Shown: positions 8,963-16,367, counted from the first letter of the stretch. The stretch: DNA of 64,000 bases from Planomicrobium okeanokoites (GCF_003428875.1 NZ_QQRS01000007.1:1-64000); one strand, 5' to 3'. Translations and numbers: made by a program. The notes: generated by a model from the letters alone, not told the origin.

Positions 8963-9430
8963 TTGAGATATCTTCAATATAAAGGGGTAGTGGAACGGGA
9001 ATATAAAATGTCATTGAAGAAAGTGATGCATCAATTATGTGTGAACGAAAATTTAAATGCCGTAGATGGTGCAAAAAAATTAGGCATCGCCAAGGAGATT
9101 TTCGTATATTGGAGAAATTACTTTCGTCTGGAAGAAAGGCAATTACTGTTCGATCAGACAGTAGCTGATTTGATACATCTGCAGGACCGTTACACGGAGG
9201 CGGCCGACATAGATTATTCGGATTATGGCACAGCAATTCCGCCAGCCAATACGATAGACGAATTGGAGGATGTAGTGGATAACTTAATCGGTTATTATAA
9301 ACATATCCATTATTCCAGTGAAGGCTTTTCGTTGAAAACTGCGAAATTGCCGTTATATGAATTCAGCAAATCTCTGATTACAGATTATCGAAATGGAGAG
9401 TTGGCCCGAGAAATACAAAGTGGACGCTGA
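8963..9430 (+). CDS. Unknown protein with possible helix-turn-helix
   Basis: 155 residues from TTG 8963, supported by AGGGAGGG eight bases upstream; an in-frame ATG at 9008 has weaker spacing. Residues ~28-58 (ENLNAVDGAKKLGIAKEIFVYWRNYFRLE) look like a helix-turn-helix. The rest is acidic and alpha-helical, without a recognised family. It follows the FemAB-like gene on the same strand and may belong to that small locus. Confidence 0.6.
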   Translation: MRYLQYKGVVEREYKMSLKKVMHQLCVNENLNAVDGAKKLGIAKEIFVYWRNYFRLEERQLLFDQTVADLIHLQDRYTEAADIDYSDYGTAIPPANTIDELEDVVDNLIGYYKHIHYSSEGFSLKTAKLPLYEFSKSLITDYRNGELAREIQSGR

Positions 9431-9465
9431 GACAATGGAAATTCGAATAAAAAGGAACAATTTTT

Positions 9466-9777
9466 ATGGAAGCTTTCACTTTAAGAGTCATACAAACAAT
9501 ACAAAATATACCGGCAGGAAAAGTAATGACGTATGGACAGATTGCCGCTCAAGCAGGCAGCCCAAGAGCCGCAAGGCAAGTGGCACGGCTGCTGCACAGC
9601 ATGAGTGCAAAATATGATCTGCCTTGGCACAGGGTGATTAATGCCGCAGGAAAGATATCTTTTCAAGACGAGAATCATCGTCAGACACAAAAAGAGCTTT
9701 TGCTTGGAGAAGGTGTAGTATTCACAGGGATGAATGTTGACTTAATTCGTTTCCGCTTCGACCCGGGAGAGGACTAA
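9466..9777 (+). CDS. Alkyltransferase-like protein (ATL, catalytic Cys replaced by Trp)
   Basis: A 103-residue protein matching the DNA-binding domain of O6-alkylguanine-DNA alkyltransferases: IPAGKVMTYGQIA at the N-terminus, then RAARQVARLL with the arginine-finger helix. The active-site PCHR motif is PWHR here, the hallmark of ATL proteins. ATLs bind O6-alkylguanine without repairing it and flag the lesion for nucleotide excision repair. The length fits single-domain ATLs. RBS AAAGGAA precedes ATG. Confidence 0.9.
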   Translation: MEAFTLRVIQTIQNIPAGKVMTYGQIAAQAGSPRAARQVARLLHSMSAKYDLPWHRVINAAGKISFQDENHRQTQKELLLGEGVVFTGMNVDLIRFRFDPGED

Positions 9778-9860
9778 AAGAGTGGGAAGAGGTTTGGCTC
9801 TGTCAGAGCCGGAGGAGACCGAATAGTCGAATATGTTTTGTGTGAAGAGTATCAGGGGTA

Positions 9861-9887
9861 TATAAGCAGAGTAGAATTCTGCTTATA
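9861..9887. promoter_or_regulatory. Perfect 10-bp inverted repeat just before the RBS of the next gene
   Basis: TATAAGCAGA (9861-9870) and TCTGCTTATA (9878-9887) are exact reverse complements separated by 7 bp, ending a few bases before the GGAAAGAGG ribosome binding site of the 9906 gene. There is no T-tract, so it is not a terminator. It may be an operator or a translational hairpin. Confidence 0.6.
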
Positions 9888-9905
9888 GGAAAGAGGTACT
9901 CAATT

Positions 9906-10640
9906 ATGTCGAATAGAAAAAAACCGGTCATCGGTATTACAGCACGAGTAGAAAAAGATCAAACTTATACATTAGATCCAGTTTATGCGAAAGCGATATT
10001 GCAATCCGGCGGTCTACCGTTGATTGTTCCCATCGTAGATGAAGAAGATATTCCATTATTGTGTGAAAGGCTTGATGGGCTGATCGTAACTGGTGGCGGG
10101 GACATTAACCCTACACTTTACGGTGAAGAGCCGCATCCAAGTTTAGGCGCTGTATATCCAGGAAGTGACGAATACGAAAAAGAACTTATCACTGAATTCT
10201 TAAAACTGGATAAGCCGTTCATCGGTATGTGCCGAGGACTGCAAATGTTGAATATCACTCTTGGTGGCACTAACTATCAAGACTTGGAAGCAGAATTTGA
10301 AGGCAAACTTTACCAGCACCTTCAATTGGCTATGCGGACGCACCGTACGCATTCTGTCGAATTGGAAGAAGACAGCCGCCTGTATGACATCATGGGTGTT
10401 AAGAAATTCCGTGTCAATTCATTCCACCACCAGGGCGTGCGCGATGTCTCTGATAAATTGAGAGTAGCCGCTCGTGCAGCTGATGGATTAGTTGAGGCTT
10501 TGGAAAGTGACCATCACCAATTCGTGATGGGCATCCAGTGGCACCCGGAAGAATTCGCCTTACAGGACGATCAGCCTTCCATTAATATTTTTGAAAGATT
10601 TGTTGACGAGTGCTTGAAAGATAAATACCAAAATCAATAA
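9906..10640 (+). CDS. Class-I glutamine-amidotransferase-like gamma-glutamyl hydrolase (PuuD/peptidase C26 type)
   Basis: A 244-residue cytosolic hydrolase. The catalytic triad pattern is clear: nucleophile Cys in IGMCRGLQ near residue 107 and His/Glu in GIQWHPEE near 205-212, with the oxyanion TGGGDI near 61. The family cleaves gamma-glutamyl amides such as gamma-glutamyl-GABA in putrescine catabolism; the real substrate here is not known. gabD in the window could take the downstream GABA carbon, which is suggestive only. No putrescine pathway genes adjoin it. Confidence 0.88.
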   Translation: MSNRKKPVIGITARVEKDQTYTLDPVYAKAILQSGGLPLIVPIVDEEDIPLLCERLDGLIVTGGGDINPTLYGEEPHPSLGAVYPGSDEYEKELITEFLKLDKPFIGMCRGLQMLNITLGGTNYQDLEAEFEGKLYQHLQLAMRTHRTHSVELEEDSRLYDIMGVKKFRVNSFHHQGVRDVSDKLRVAARAADGLVEALESDHHQFVMGIQWHPEEFALQDDQPSINIFERFVDECLKDKYQNQ

Positions 10641-10659
10641 TAATTAAATAGAAGAAATA

Positions 10660-10688
10660 GAAAAAGCTGCTCAAGTGAGCAGCTTTTT
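10660..10688. terminator. Bidirectional terminator between the amidotransferase and the peptide gene
   Basis: AAAAGCTGCTC and GAGCAGCTTTTTT form an 11-bp stem with a 4-nt loop. It is A-rich on the left and T-rich on the right, serving the two convergent transcripts. Confidence 0.9.
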
Positions 10689-10703
10689 TGAGTGCATTAT
10701 TAA

Positions 10704-11033
10704 TTATGCTTTATTTTTTACAGACCAAGGTTCAGGAATGCGCTCTGCAACTTCTTTTGAATTAGACCAAGGTTCAGGAATACGTTCTGCTAATTCCTTT
10801 GACTTTGACCAAGGTTCAGGAATGCGTTCTGCTAATTCTTTTGATTTTGACCAAGGTTCAGGAATGCGCTCTGCGAATTTAATAGACCAAGGTTCAGGAA
10901 TGCGCTCTACGAATTTAATAGACCAAGGTTCTGGGATACGTTCTGTTAAATCTTGTTTTTCGTTCAAATTAAATCCGGCGATACTTGTAATTGTAAGTGC
11001 TGCTGCAAAAGTTAATACAAATACTTTTTTCAT
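10704..11033 (-). CDS. Secreted multicopy peptide-pheromone precursor, six ERIPEPWS repeats
   Basis: A 109-residue protein from ATG 11033-11031, eight bases after GAGGAG. The open frame also includes GTG 11042, but that would overlap the regulator stop. Residues 1-21 form a Sec-type signal peptide (MKKVFVLTF... with a hydrophobic core ending SIAGF). The rest is six exact copies of ERIPEPWS starting at residues 31, 43, 55, 69, 83 and 97. Spacers are IKFV, IKFA, KSKELA (twice), NSKEVA and VKNKA. The residue before each copy is T, V or A. Five bases separate it from the upstream XRE-TPR regulator gene, as in PlcR-PapR or NprR-NprX pairs. Inferred role: exported, cleaved to ERIPEPWS-type peptides and re-imported to act on the regulator. 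Confidence 0.85.
   Translation of the reverse strand: MKKVFVLTFAAALTITSIAGFNLNEKQDLTERIPEPWSIKFVERIPEPWSIKFAERIPEPWSKSKELAERIPEPWSKSKELAERIPEPWSNSKEVAERIPEPWSVKNKA
10723..10944 (-). repeat. Six in-frame ~24-bp coding repeats of the pheromone unit
   Basis: The unit GACCAAGGTTC(A/T)GG(A/G)AT (plus-strand sense) begins at 10723, 10765, 10807, 10849, 10885 and 10921, giving periods of 42, 42, 42, 36 and 36 bp. All copies encode ERIPEPWS on the minus strand despite synonymous changes, so the peptide rather than the DNA is conserved. Confidence 0.95.
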
Positions 11034-11038
11034 TATTT

Positions 11039-12334
11039 TCACTCCTCTTTAATGGCCATCAATTCTTTATATGCTTTTTTCGCTTTCACTAGAGAATATG
11101 CAGACTTTTCAAATTCTCCCATTCTGATATAAGTATTACCTAAATGACCATAGTAAAAACCTATTTCGAAATGTTTATTATGATTCTTTAGAATTGGTAC
11201 TAATTTATTTTCTAAGCATTCTACAAAATTATCAAATTCGTTATTCACAAAATATTTCAAACACATGAATTCAACGTAAACTTCTTTGAATTGGTTGTTT
11301 GAAGGTGAATCTACACTGATGTTTCTTTCTTCAATTACATTTTGCCCTTTATTAAGAATCTTCTTTGCAGAATCAAAATCCTCTAGCTCAATGTAGCATT
11401 TTATTAAGACACAATAATCTAATATTAGATCTGAAGTGTATTCTTCTGGTACGAATTTTAAAGCATTCTCAAGATGAGTGATAGCAGCTTGGAAATTCTG
11501 TAATTGATAATAGTAATATCCATAGTTATATTCAGTATTAAATTTAAGGAAATCATTATCAATCTTATTTCCGATAGTGAATGCATACTTAAAATGTTCT
11601 TTAGCTGTTCTATAATTTCCAATTCTACGTTCGTTAATAGCGATATTTAAATGACATTCTACTATTCTTTTTGGTACAAATTCTTGTTGGTAGATTTTGA
11701 GTGCCATAGTTGAATACTTGTTCGCTAGATTTATTTCCCAACACTGTGATGCGGAAATTCCAATTGAATAATATAAATCTCCTAATTCAGAGGTTGGAAG
11801 AGTTGATGGCGATATTTTTTCAGCCATAAGATAAGTTTTTAATGCTAATTCGTATTCATCGAGAATATAATGATAATTTCCTAAATACTTATGGTACAAG
11901 TAAAATTGTTCCTGATTCATAAATTCTTTGAAACGCTCAATGTCTTTCATCATTTCTTCTGCACTATCCAAGTCACCAGTTATGATGAAGAATCTAATTT
12001 GCTGAATATTATATTCCAACTCAATCTCTTCATCATTATGTAGTAAGGGGTGATTATGAATATCAGCATATTGTTCCATAATTTTTGCTTTATTCTGGGG
12101 GTGTAGTAGTAATGATTTAAAATTTTTCACTAATACTTTACCAACAGGGTTATCCTTTGGAGCAAGGGATATCGATAACTTTTTACATAAAGCTTCTAAT
12201 TCTTTGAGTCCTGGTTCTTTGAGTCCAGACTCAATTTTTTTCAGCTCTTTCGGGAGAAGAATCCCTGAAGCAAGATCTTCTAAGCTCATTTTTCTCTTCA
12301 TTCGGTGATATTTGAGCCGCATTCCAGTGTCCAT
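11039..12334 (-). CDS. XRE + TPR regulator of the RRNPP type (PlcR/NprR-like)
   Basis: 431 residues from ATG 12334-12332, chosen because AAAGGAGAG lies just upstream; the frame is open further but without a good start. Residues ~4-56 are an XRE helix-turn-helix (MRLKYHRMKRKMSLEDLASGI ...). From about residue 90 to the end the protein is helical tetratricopeptide repeats, with blocks such as YHKYLGNYHYILDEYELAL and GHLGNTYIRMGEFEKSAYSL. This two-part build defines the peptide-binding RRNPP family. The peptide gene follows immediately, and its RBS lies in this gene's last codons. The DNA is visibly more AT-rich than its neighbours, suggesting lateral origin. Confidence 0.88.
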   Translation of the reverse strand: MDTGMRLKYHRMKRKMSLEDLASGILLPKELKKIESGLKEPGLKELEALCKKLSISLAPKDNPVGKVLVKNFKSLLLHPQNKAKIMEQYADIHNHPLLHNDEEIELEYNIQQIRFFIITGDLDSAEEMMKDIERFKEFMNQEQFYLYHKYLGNYHYILDEYELALKTYLMAEKISPSTLPTSELGDLYYSIGISASQCWEINLANKYSTMALKIYQQEFVPKRIVECHLNIAINERRIGNYRTAKEHFKYAFTIGNKIDNDFLKFNTEYNYGYYYYQLQNFQAAITHLENALKFVPEEYTSDLILDYCVLIKCYIELEDFDSAKKILNKGQNVIEERNISVDSPSNNQFKEVYVEFMCLKYFVNNEFDNFVECLENKLVPILKNHNKHFEIGFYYGHLGNTYIRMGEFEKSAYSLVKAKKAYKELMAIKEE

Positions 12335-12482
12335 TGATTCTCTCCTTTCCGTTTGCATGGGCAGAACTTCAATCATCCATGTAGGAGAGTTACTGTCGTA
12401 CTTCTCCGAAATGTTGGGGAAGTAAGAAGTAGAAAGATTGCTTAGTACGATAATTTCCGCCTCCACATCTTAAGTATACTTT

Positions 12483-12488
12483 ATTATA
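12483..12488 (-). promoter_or_regulatory. Possible -10 box of the RRNPP operon
   Basis: TATAAT on the minus strand lies about 150 bp before the regulator start. A convincing -35 at 17 bp is not evident, so activator dependence is possible. The ~120-nt leader that follows contains GTGGAGGCG without a supported ORF. Confidence 0.4.
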
Positions 12489-12643
12489 TCTCTTTTTTTA
12501 CCATCTTATCATCAATTTTCTAAATAAACTGCTTTTTTTATTATGCTCTATTAAAAATATAATAAAAAGGTAAAAAATACCTATCATCTCATATAGTTAA
12601 GGTTGAGAATTACTCATCTAATTATCGGCATGATTGCTGAAAA

Positions 12644-12670
12644 GTTTAGCACTTCCGGGCATTTGGGTAA
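12644..12670 (+). promoter_or_regulatory. Sigma-B-type promoter
   Basis: GTTTAG (12644-12649), a 15-bp spacer and GGGTAA (12665-12670) match the general-stress consensus GTTTAA/GGGTAT well. It lies 40 bp before the stress gene start. Confidence 0.7.
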
Positions 12671-12710
12671 TGTACATATAACAACAAATATATTTCTGGA
12701 GGTTCTTAGT

Positions 12711-13322
12711 ATGGATAAAGAGAAAAAAGTTTTAGCTGTGGTATTTTCCGAAGAAGATTTGATGAGAAAAATCGAGGGCTTAAAAACCCAGGGATATAAG
12801 GAAAGTGATATTCATTTAGTGGCACAGGACGGCGATCGTCTGGACACCATTGAAAACCGGACTGGAGCGGAAGGCGAACAAGTGAACTCATTCAAGGATA
12901 AATTCAAAGGGTTCATCAGTGGCGAAGGCAGTGTCAGGGAAGGCGTAAAATCATTAGGCTTAAATGACCAGGAGACAGAGCGCTATACCGCTGATATTGC
13001 AAATGGCGGAATCCTTCTTTATACGGAAGAAGAACGTGCCGGAATTCTGGAGGCAGTGGAAGAAGGCGAATTGAGGAATAACCAGGGGACTGAAACTCCC
13101 GAAGACCAAAAACGCCATCAGTTCATCAACTCGGTCGATAATAATTTCGATGAGCAGGAAGACCGGTTTGCCCGCGGCGAAACTTTCCTGCAAGATCCGA
13201 CATTAGTGAAAGATGAGCGGCATGTTTCTTTCACAACTGAGGAAAAACCGGAAGTTGAAAAAGCCAGAGGCGGAACAAGCGAAGCTGAAAAACATACGAA
13301 GAGCGACAAGAAATACCGTTAA
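12711..13322 (+). CDS. General stress protein, HSP17M/YflT-like domain
   Basis: 203 residues from ATG 12711 (CTGGAGG upstream). The N-terminal ~105 residues match the HSP17M/YflT general-stress domain: KKVLAVVFSEEDLMRKIEGLKTQGYKESDIHLVAQ, then a SFKDKFKGFISGEGSV turn and GGILLYTEE. The C-terminal ~95 residues are hydrophilic and probably disordered. The biochemical function is unknown in this family. A sigma-B-type promoter precedes it, and a paralog with the same promoter spacing follows. Confidence 0.85.
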   Translation: MDKEKKVLAVVFSEEDLMRKIEGLKTQGYKESDIHLVAQDGDRLDTIENRTGAEGEQVNSFKDKFKGFISGEGSVREGVKSLGLNDQETERYTADIANGGILLYTEEERAGILEAVEEGELRNNQGTETPEDQKRHQFINSVDNNFDEQEDRFARGETFLQDPTLVKDERHVSFTTEEKPEVEKARGGTSEAEKHTKSDKKYR

Positions 13323-13330
13323 AAGTTTAA

Positions 13331-13362
13331 GCCCTTTCCTTTATATATGGAAAGGGTTTTAA
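13331..13362 (+). terminator. Terminator of the first HSP17M-like gene
   Basis: CCCTTTCC and GGAAAGGG form a stem around TTTATATAT, followed by TTTTAATTTT. Confidence 0.8.
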
Positions 13363-13409
13363 TTTTGCACAAAATTATCTTCTGCGAATGTCATTACTTA
13401 GAACAGCAG

Positions 13410-13436
13410 GTTTTATTTTTCTGAAGGTTCGGGTAA
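13410..13436 (+). promoter_or_regulatory. Sigma-B-type promoter
   Basis: GTTTTA (13410-13415), a 15-bp spacer and GGGTAA (13431-13436), with the same spacing as the promoter of the preceding paralog. Confidence 0.7.
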
Positions 13437-13469
13437 ACACTTATTAAGACGATTATACAGGAGGCTGAA

Positions 13470-14507
13470 TTGAAAATGAGAGAGTCTAATAGAGAATTCG
13501 AAATGGTATATAGCCAGGAAGAGATGGAACAGCGCATCGAACAGTTAAAGATGCACGGTTACAGTGAAAATGATATCCATGTCCTTGCCAGAGATAAGGA
13601 TGTTTTCGATTCATATGAGAGTCAATCCAATGTGGATAAGCATGAAGCAGAATCATTTTCGAGCAAGTTCAAGTCTTTCTTCAGCGGAGAAGATACAGTG
13701 CATTCGCAGTTGAGGGATTTGGATCTGGATCAATCATCGATCGACAGATACAGTGAAGATATTAAAAAAGGAGCCATTCTTCTATATACAGATGGTAATT
13801 CGCTCAGCAGGGAAAGAGAGAATACTTCATCATTCGGCGATGACACCCGTACACTTGATAGTGATGAACGCAAAAGAAATACTGCCTTTACACCATTCGG
13901 CAGAGATATCGAACGTGACGGCAATAAATTCAACGATGAAAAAATAAGAGATCGGGATGTGCGCGCAGATCATATAGATGATACACGTCCGGATGGATTG
14001 TCTTCTCGGACAATCGCTGAAGACTCGGATCGTATCTATACATCGGAAGTCAGACGCGAAGATCAGCACGGTGATCCGGGTTATGCAAACAAAACCAAAG
14101 ATTCAAGGCTGGAAGGCGCAACTATTCATCCGACAACGGATGCTAAGCCTGAAGATGAAGGTTCTTTAAAAGAGAAGAGTTTCGACCACGAGCCGCAATT
14201 GGAGACAGAAGCACAAGAAGATGACCTTAATCGTGAAGATGGGGTAAATCGGAGACAGGATGAACCATCTCCGGGTGTGGATCCCAATTTAGGACCGGCC
14301 CCTTTCGGAAGGGATTCAGAAGAAGAACATTTAATAAGAGATGATGATGACCGAAACAATGGACATAGAAGCGGACACGACGATCCGAAGCATACACTTG
14401 ATGGACATGATGATGTGGACAACCGCCACAATCCGCGCGATGCGCGATCATTCCATGAGGATGTGGAAAAGAAAACTTCAACGCCACCTACACCAAGACT
14501 TTTCTAA
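13470..14507 (+). CDS. General stress protein, HSP17M/YflT-like domain with long disordered tail
   Basis: 345 residues from TTG 13470 (AGGAGG five bases upstream; ATG 13476 is an alternative). Residues ~8-110 form the same HSP17M/YflT domain as the neighbour (EMEQRIEQLKMHGYSENDIHVLAR ... SFSSKFKSFFSGED ... GAILLYTDG). The ~230-residue tail is rich in D, E, R, H and N, without hydrophobic core. It includes two similar motifs (TPFGRDIERD and APFGRDSEEE) and looks intrinsically disordered. The tail is unusual for the family and may be a hydration or desiccation-type segment; this is inference. Confidence 0.82.
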   Translation: MKMRESNREFEMVYSQEEMEQRIEQLKMHGYSENDIHVLARDKDVFDSYESQSNVDKHEAESFSSKFKSFFSGEDTVHSQLRDLDLDQSSIDRYSEDIKKGAILLYTDGNSLSRERENTSSFGDDTRTLDSDERKRNTAFTPFGRDIERDGNKFNDEKIRDRDVRADHIDDTRPDGLSSRTIAEDSDRIYTSEVRREDQHGDPGYANKTKDSRLEGATIHPTTDAKPEDEGSLKEKSFDHEPQLETEAQEDDLNREDGVNRRQDEPSPGVDPNLGPAPFGRDSEEEHLIRDDDDRNNGHRSGHDDPKHTLDGHDDVDNRHNPRDARSFHEDVEKKTSTPPTPRLF

Positions 14508-14548
14508 GCAGCTGCGGTAAGCGTCCGGCAAACGGCAGTAAAGGACGT

Positions 14549-14588
14549 GAAAAGGGTTCCGCTCAATTAAATGAGCGGAACCCTTTTG
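14549..14588 (+). terminator. Terminator after the second HSP17M-like gene
   Basis: A 15-16-bp perfect stem (14550-14565 with 14572-14587), loop ATTAAA, with A-rich and T-rich flanks. Confidence 0.9.
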
Positions 14589-14597
14589 TAATTAAAA

Positions 14598-14621
14598 GAA
14601 AAACCGGTCGATTTGACCGGT
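14598..14621 (-). terminator. Terminator of the csbD-like gene
   Basis: On the minus strand ACCGGTC-AAATC-GACCGGT is followed by TTTTTC. Confidence 0.85.
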
Positions 14622-14630
14622 ACACCAAGA

Positions 14631-14816
14631 TTATTTTTTGCTTGTATTGTTTTTGAAATCTCCAACGGCGTCCTGGACTTCACCTTTTGCTTTGTCCATT
14701 TTACCTTCCCGCTGTTTTTGCTTATCATCAGTTGCATTGCCGACTTGATCTTTCAGCTCGCCTTTACCTTTGCTGACAGCGCTTTTGACTTTATCAGAAA
14801 ATCCATCCTTGCTCAT
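14631..14816 (-). CDS. CsbD-family stress protein
   Basis: 61 residues, highly charged and lysine-rich, with the CsbD pattern: KVKSAVSKGKGELKDQVGNATDDKQKQREGK followed by a second AKGEVQDAVGDF copy. Family members are small sigma-B-dependent stress proteins of unknown mechanism. RBS GGGAGGA precedes ATG, and a sigma-B-type promoter is present upstream. Confidence 0.9.
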   Translation of the reverse strand: MSKDGFSDKVKSAVSKGKGELKDQVGNATDDKQKQREGKMDKAKGEVQDAVGDFKNNTSKK

Positions 14817-14851
14817 AATCGATTCCTCCCAATGAATGTCTTAACTCTTGT

Positions 14852-14876
14852 ATAGCCTTTTGCTTCGTTTTTAAAC
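14852..14876 (-). promoter_or_regulatory. Sigma-B-type promoter of the csbD-like gene
   Basis: On the minus strand, GTTTAA (14876-14871), a 13-bp spacer and GGCTAT (14857-14852; consensus GGGTAT), 36 bp before the start codon. Confidence 0.65.
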
Positions 14877-14897
14877 CCTTGGGAAATCGAGGCAAAT

Positions 14898-14925
14898 AAA
14901 AAAACTTTCAGTGTTCACTGAAAGT
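14898..14925 (-). terminator. Terminator overlapping the stop codon of the HEAT-like gene
   Basis: ACTTTCAGTG and CACTGAAAGT (10 bp) abut with a 2-nt gap and lead into a T-run on the minus strand. The TGA stop of the 14915-15223 gene sits at the hairpin apex. Confidence 0.75.
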
Positions 14926-15223
14926 TCTTTGGAATAGGCTGGCTGTGAATTGCTTTTAACGTTTCTTTAGCAGCGTTTTGTATACTGATGCACAGATCTT
15001 CTTCTGCTAAACGATTTAAAGTGGTAAGGGGTGTGAAAGAGTTCTTTGCAACATTTTCCCTTACTTCGGCGTGCTGGTCCATGGATAGGTCGACAAGTAA
15101 TCCTGCACAAGTAATGGATTTTGCAAGTTCGGCACGCTCTTTATGCTGCATTTTCAAAACTGCCGCTTCGTCCCAACCGGTCCAATCCGTTAACGTTGTA
15201 TAAAATTGCAGATTGCCATTCAT
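14915..15223 (-). CDS. Small alpha-helical protein, HEAT/LRV-like repeats
   Basis: 102 residues from ATG 15223 (AGGGGTG ten bases upstream). The central portion, LLVDLSMDQHAEVRENVAKNSFTPLTTLNRLAEEDLCISIQNAAK when read in pieces, has the A-S-D-P-x-VR-xx-VA-xN rhythm of HEAT or leucine-rich-variant repeats. Such repeats are usually protein-binding. Specific function unknown. A TATAAT-like -10 lies upstream on the minus strand. Confidence 0.65.
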   Translation of the reverse strand: MNGNLQFYTTLTDWTGWDEAAVLKMQHKERAELAKSITCAGLLVDLSMDQHAEVRENVAKNSFTPLTTLNRLAEEDLCISIQNAAKETLKAIHSQPIPKNFQ

Positions 15224-15326
15224 GCTGCTTTGCACCCCTATATTTTTAAAATATTCTAACTATATTGTATTATAACAGCTTTACCCCGAAATACTACTAA
15301 AATAAACTTGCTTTGGAGGATAAAAT

Positions 15327-16292
15327 ATGAAAATTCTTATTGTCGGTGGAACGTCATTTGTAGGACGTCACATTGTTGAAGAAGCTGTGGTAAAAGGGCA
15401 TGATGTCACATTATTCAATAGAGGAAAAAGCAATCCCGATCTTTTTTCTGAGCTTTCACGCATAACAGGTGACAGACGGCTGGATGCACATAAACTGGAA
15501 AATGAAAAATGGGATGCAGTGATCGATACTTCCGCTTATACACCTTCCGATCTGATCCCAGTCTTAGATCATGTATCCACAGACCATTATACGTTCATTT
15601 CCACGATTTCTGTTTACGATGATTTCAGTGAAGGGCCGGTGGCTGAAGGTGCTACTATGCATAAAGGCATGGAAGGTGATACGGTAACCGGAGAAACCTA
15701 CGGACCTTTAAAAGTGACATGTGAAGAAACTGTAAAAGAGTATTTTCCGCATAATGCCTTGATTATCCGTCCTGGAATTGTCGCTGGAGCTCACGACCCG
15801 ACAGATCGTTTTACTTACTGGGCGCTCAAACTGAACGAATCGGGTGAAGTGCTGATACCGGGCGGTCGGTCGAGGAAAGTGCAGTGGATAGACGCGAAAG
15901 ATCTGGCCGCTTTTACGGTTTTAAATGTTGAAAATAGAACTAACGGCACGTTTAATCTAACTGCAAATCCGGTTACTATGGAAGAGCTTGTGAAAACGCT
16001 GGCTTCTGATGAAGCAGTTCCAGTATGGGCAGACGACCGGATATTATTGGACGCTGGAGTTAAACCTTTTGAATTTCCGCTATGGATACCGGTAAGTGCT
16101 GATCATCCGGAAGGCTTTATATTGGCTGACAATACAAAAGCGAAAGAAACTGGCTGGGCTCCCCATGGATTGGCTGAAACAGCCGAAGCGGTCCGTGAAT
16201 GGAAAAAGGGGACCAGCAGCAACGATCTGAAAACCGGAATCAGTGAAGAACAGCGTAATAAAATTCAATCACTGATTAAAATAGATCGGTAA
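15327..16292 (+). CDS. NAD-dependent epimerase/dehydratase family protein (extended SDR)
   Basis: 321 residues with N-terminal Rossmann motif GGTSFVGRH (GxxGxxG) near residues 7-15, an acidic/N-rich beta-2 end (LFNRGKSN), and IDTSAY and ISTISVYDD segments. The usual YxxxK appears as YGPLK near residue 130. The extended SDR C-terminus contains RPGIVAGAHDPTDRF. It resembles bacterial NAD-dependent epimerases without assigned substrate. The start has GGAGG upstream. Immediately next to tagO, but no evidence of a shared pathway. Confidence 0.8.
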   Translation: MKILIVGGTSFVGRHIVEEAVVKGHDVTLFNRGKSNPDLFSELSRITGDRRLDAHKLENEKWDAVIDTSAYTPSDLIPVLDHVSTDHYTFISTISVYDDFSEGPVAEGATMHKGMEGDTVTGETYGPLKVTCEETVKEYFPHNALIIRPGIVAGAHDPTDRFTYWALKLNESGEVLIPGGRSRKVQWIDAKDLAAFTVLNVENRTNGTFNLTANPVTMEELVKTLASDEAVPVWADDRILLDAGVKPFEFPLWIPVSADHPEGFILADNTKAKETGWAPHGLAETAEAVREWKKGTSSNDLKTGISEEQRNKIQSLIKIDR

Positions 16293-16367
16293 AGCCCGAA
16301 ACTTTTCATCTGCAGACAACGTCTAATTGGAATAACAAGGAATAAATATGATTCATGGGAGATTCTG

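Noticed and set aside
10723..10944. Six ~24-bp direct repeats as a CRISPR-like array
   Set aside because: The repeats are in frame within a protein with a signal peptide. Spacers are short (12-18 bp) and similar to one another, and there are no cas genes.
12335..12466. N-terminal extension of the XRE-TPR regulator to 475 aa
   Set aside because: The extension precedes a well-placed AAAGGAGAG-ATG, and the XRE domain begins right after that start. The extension has no domain character.
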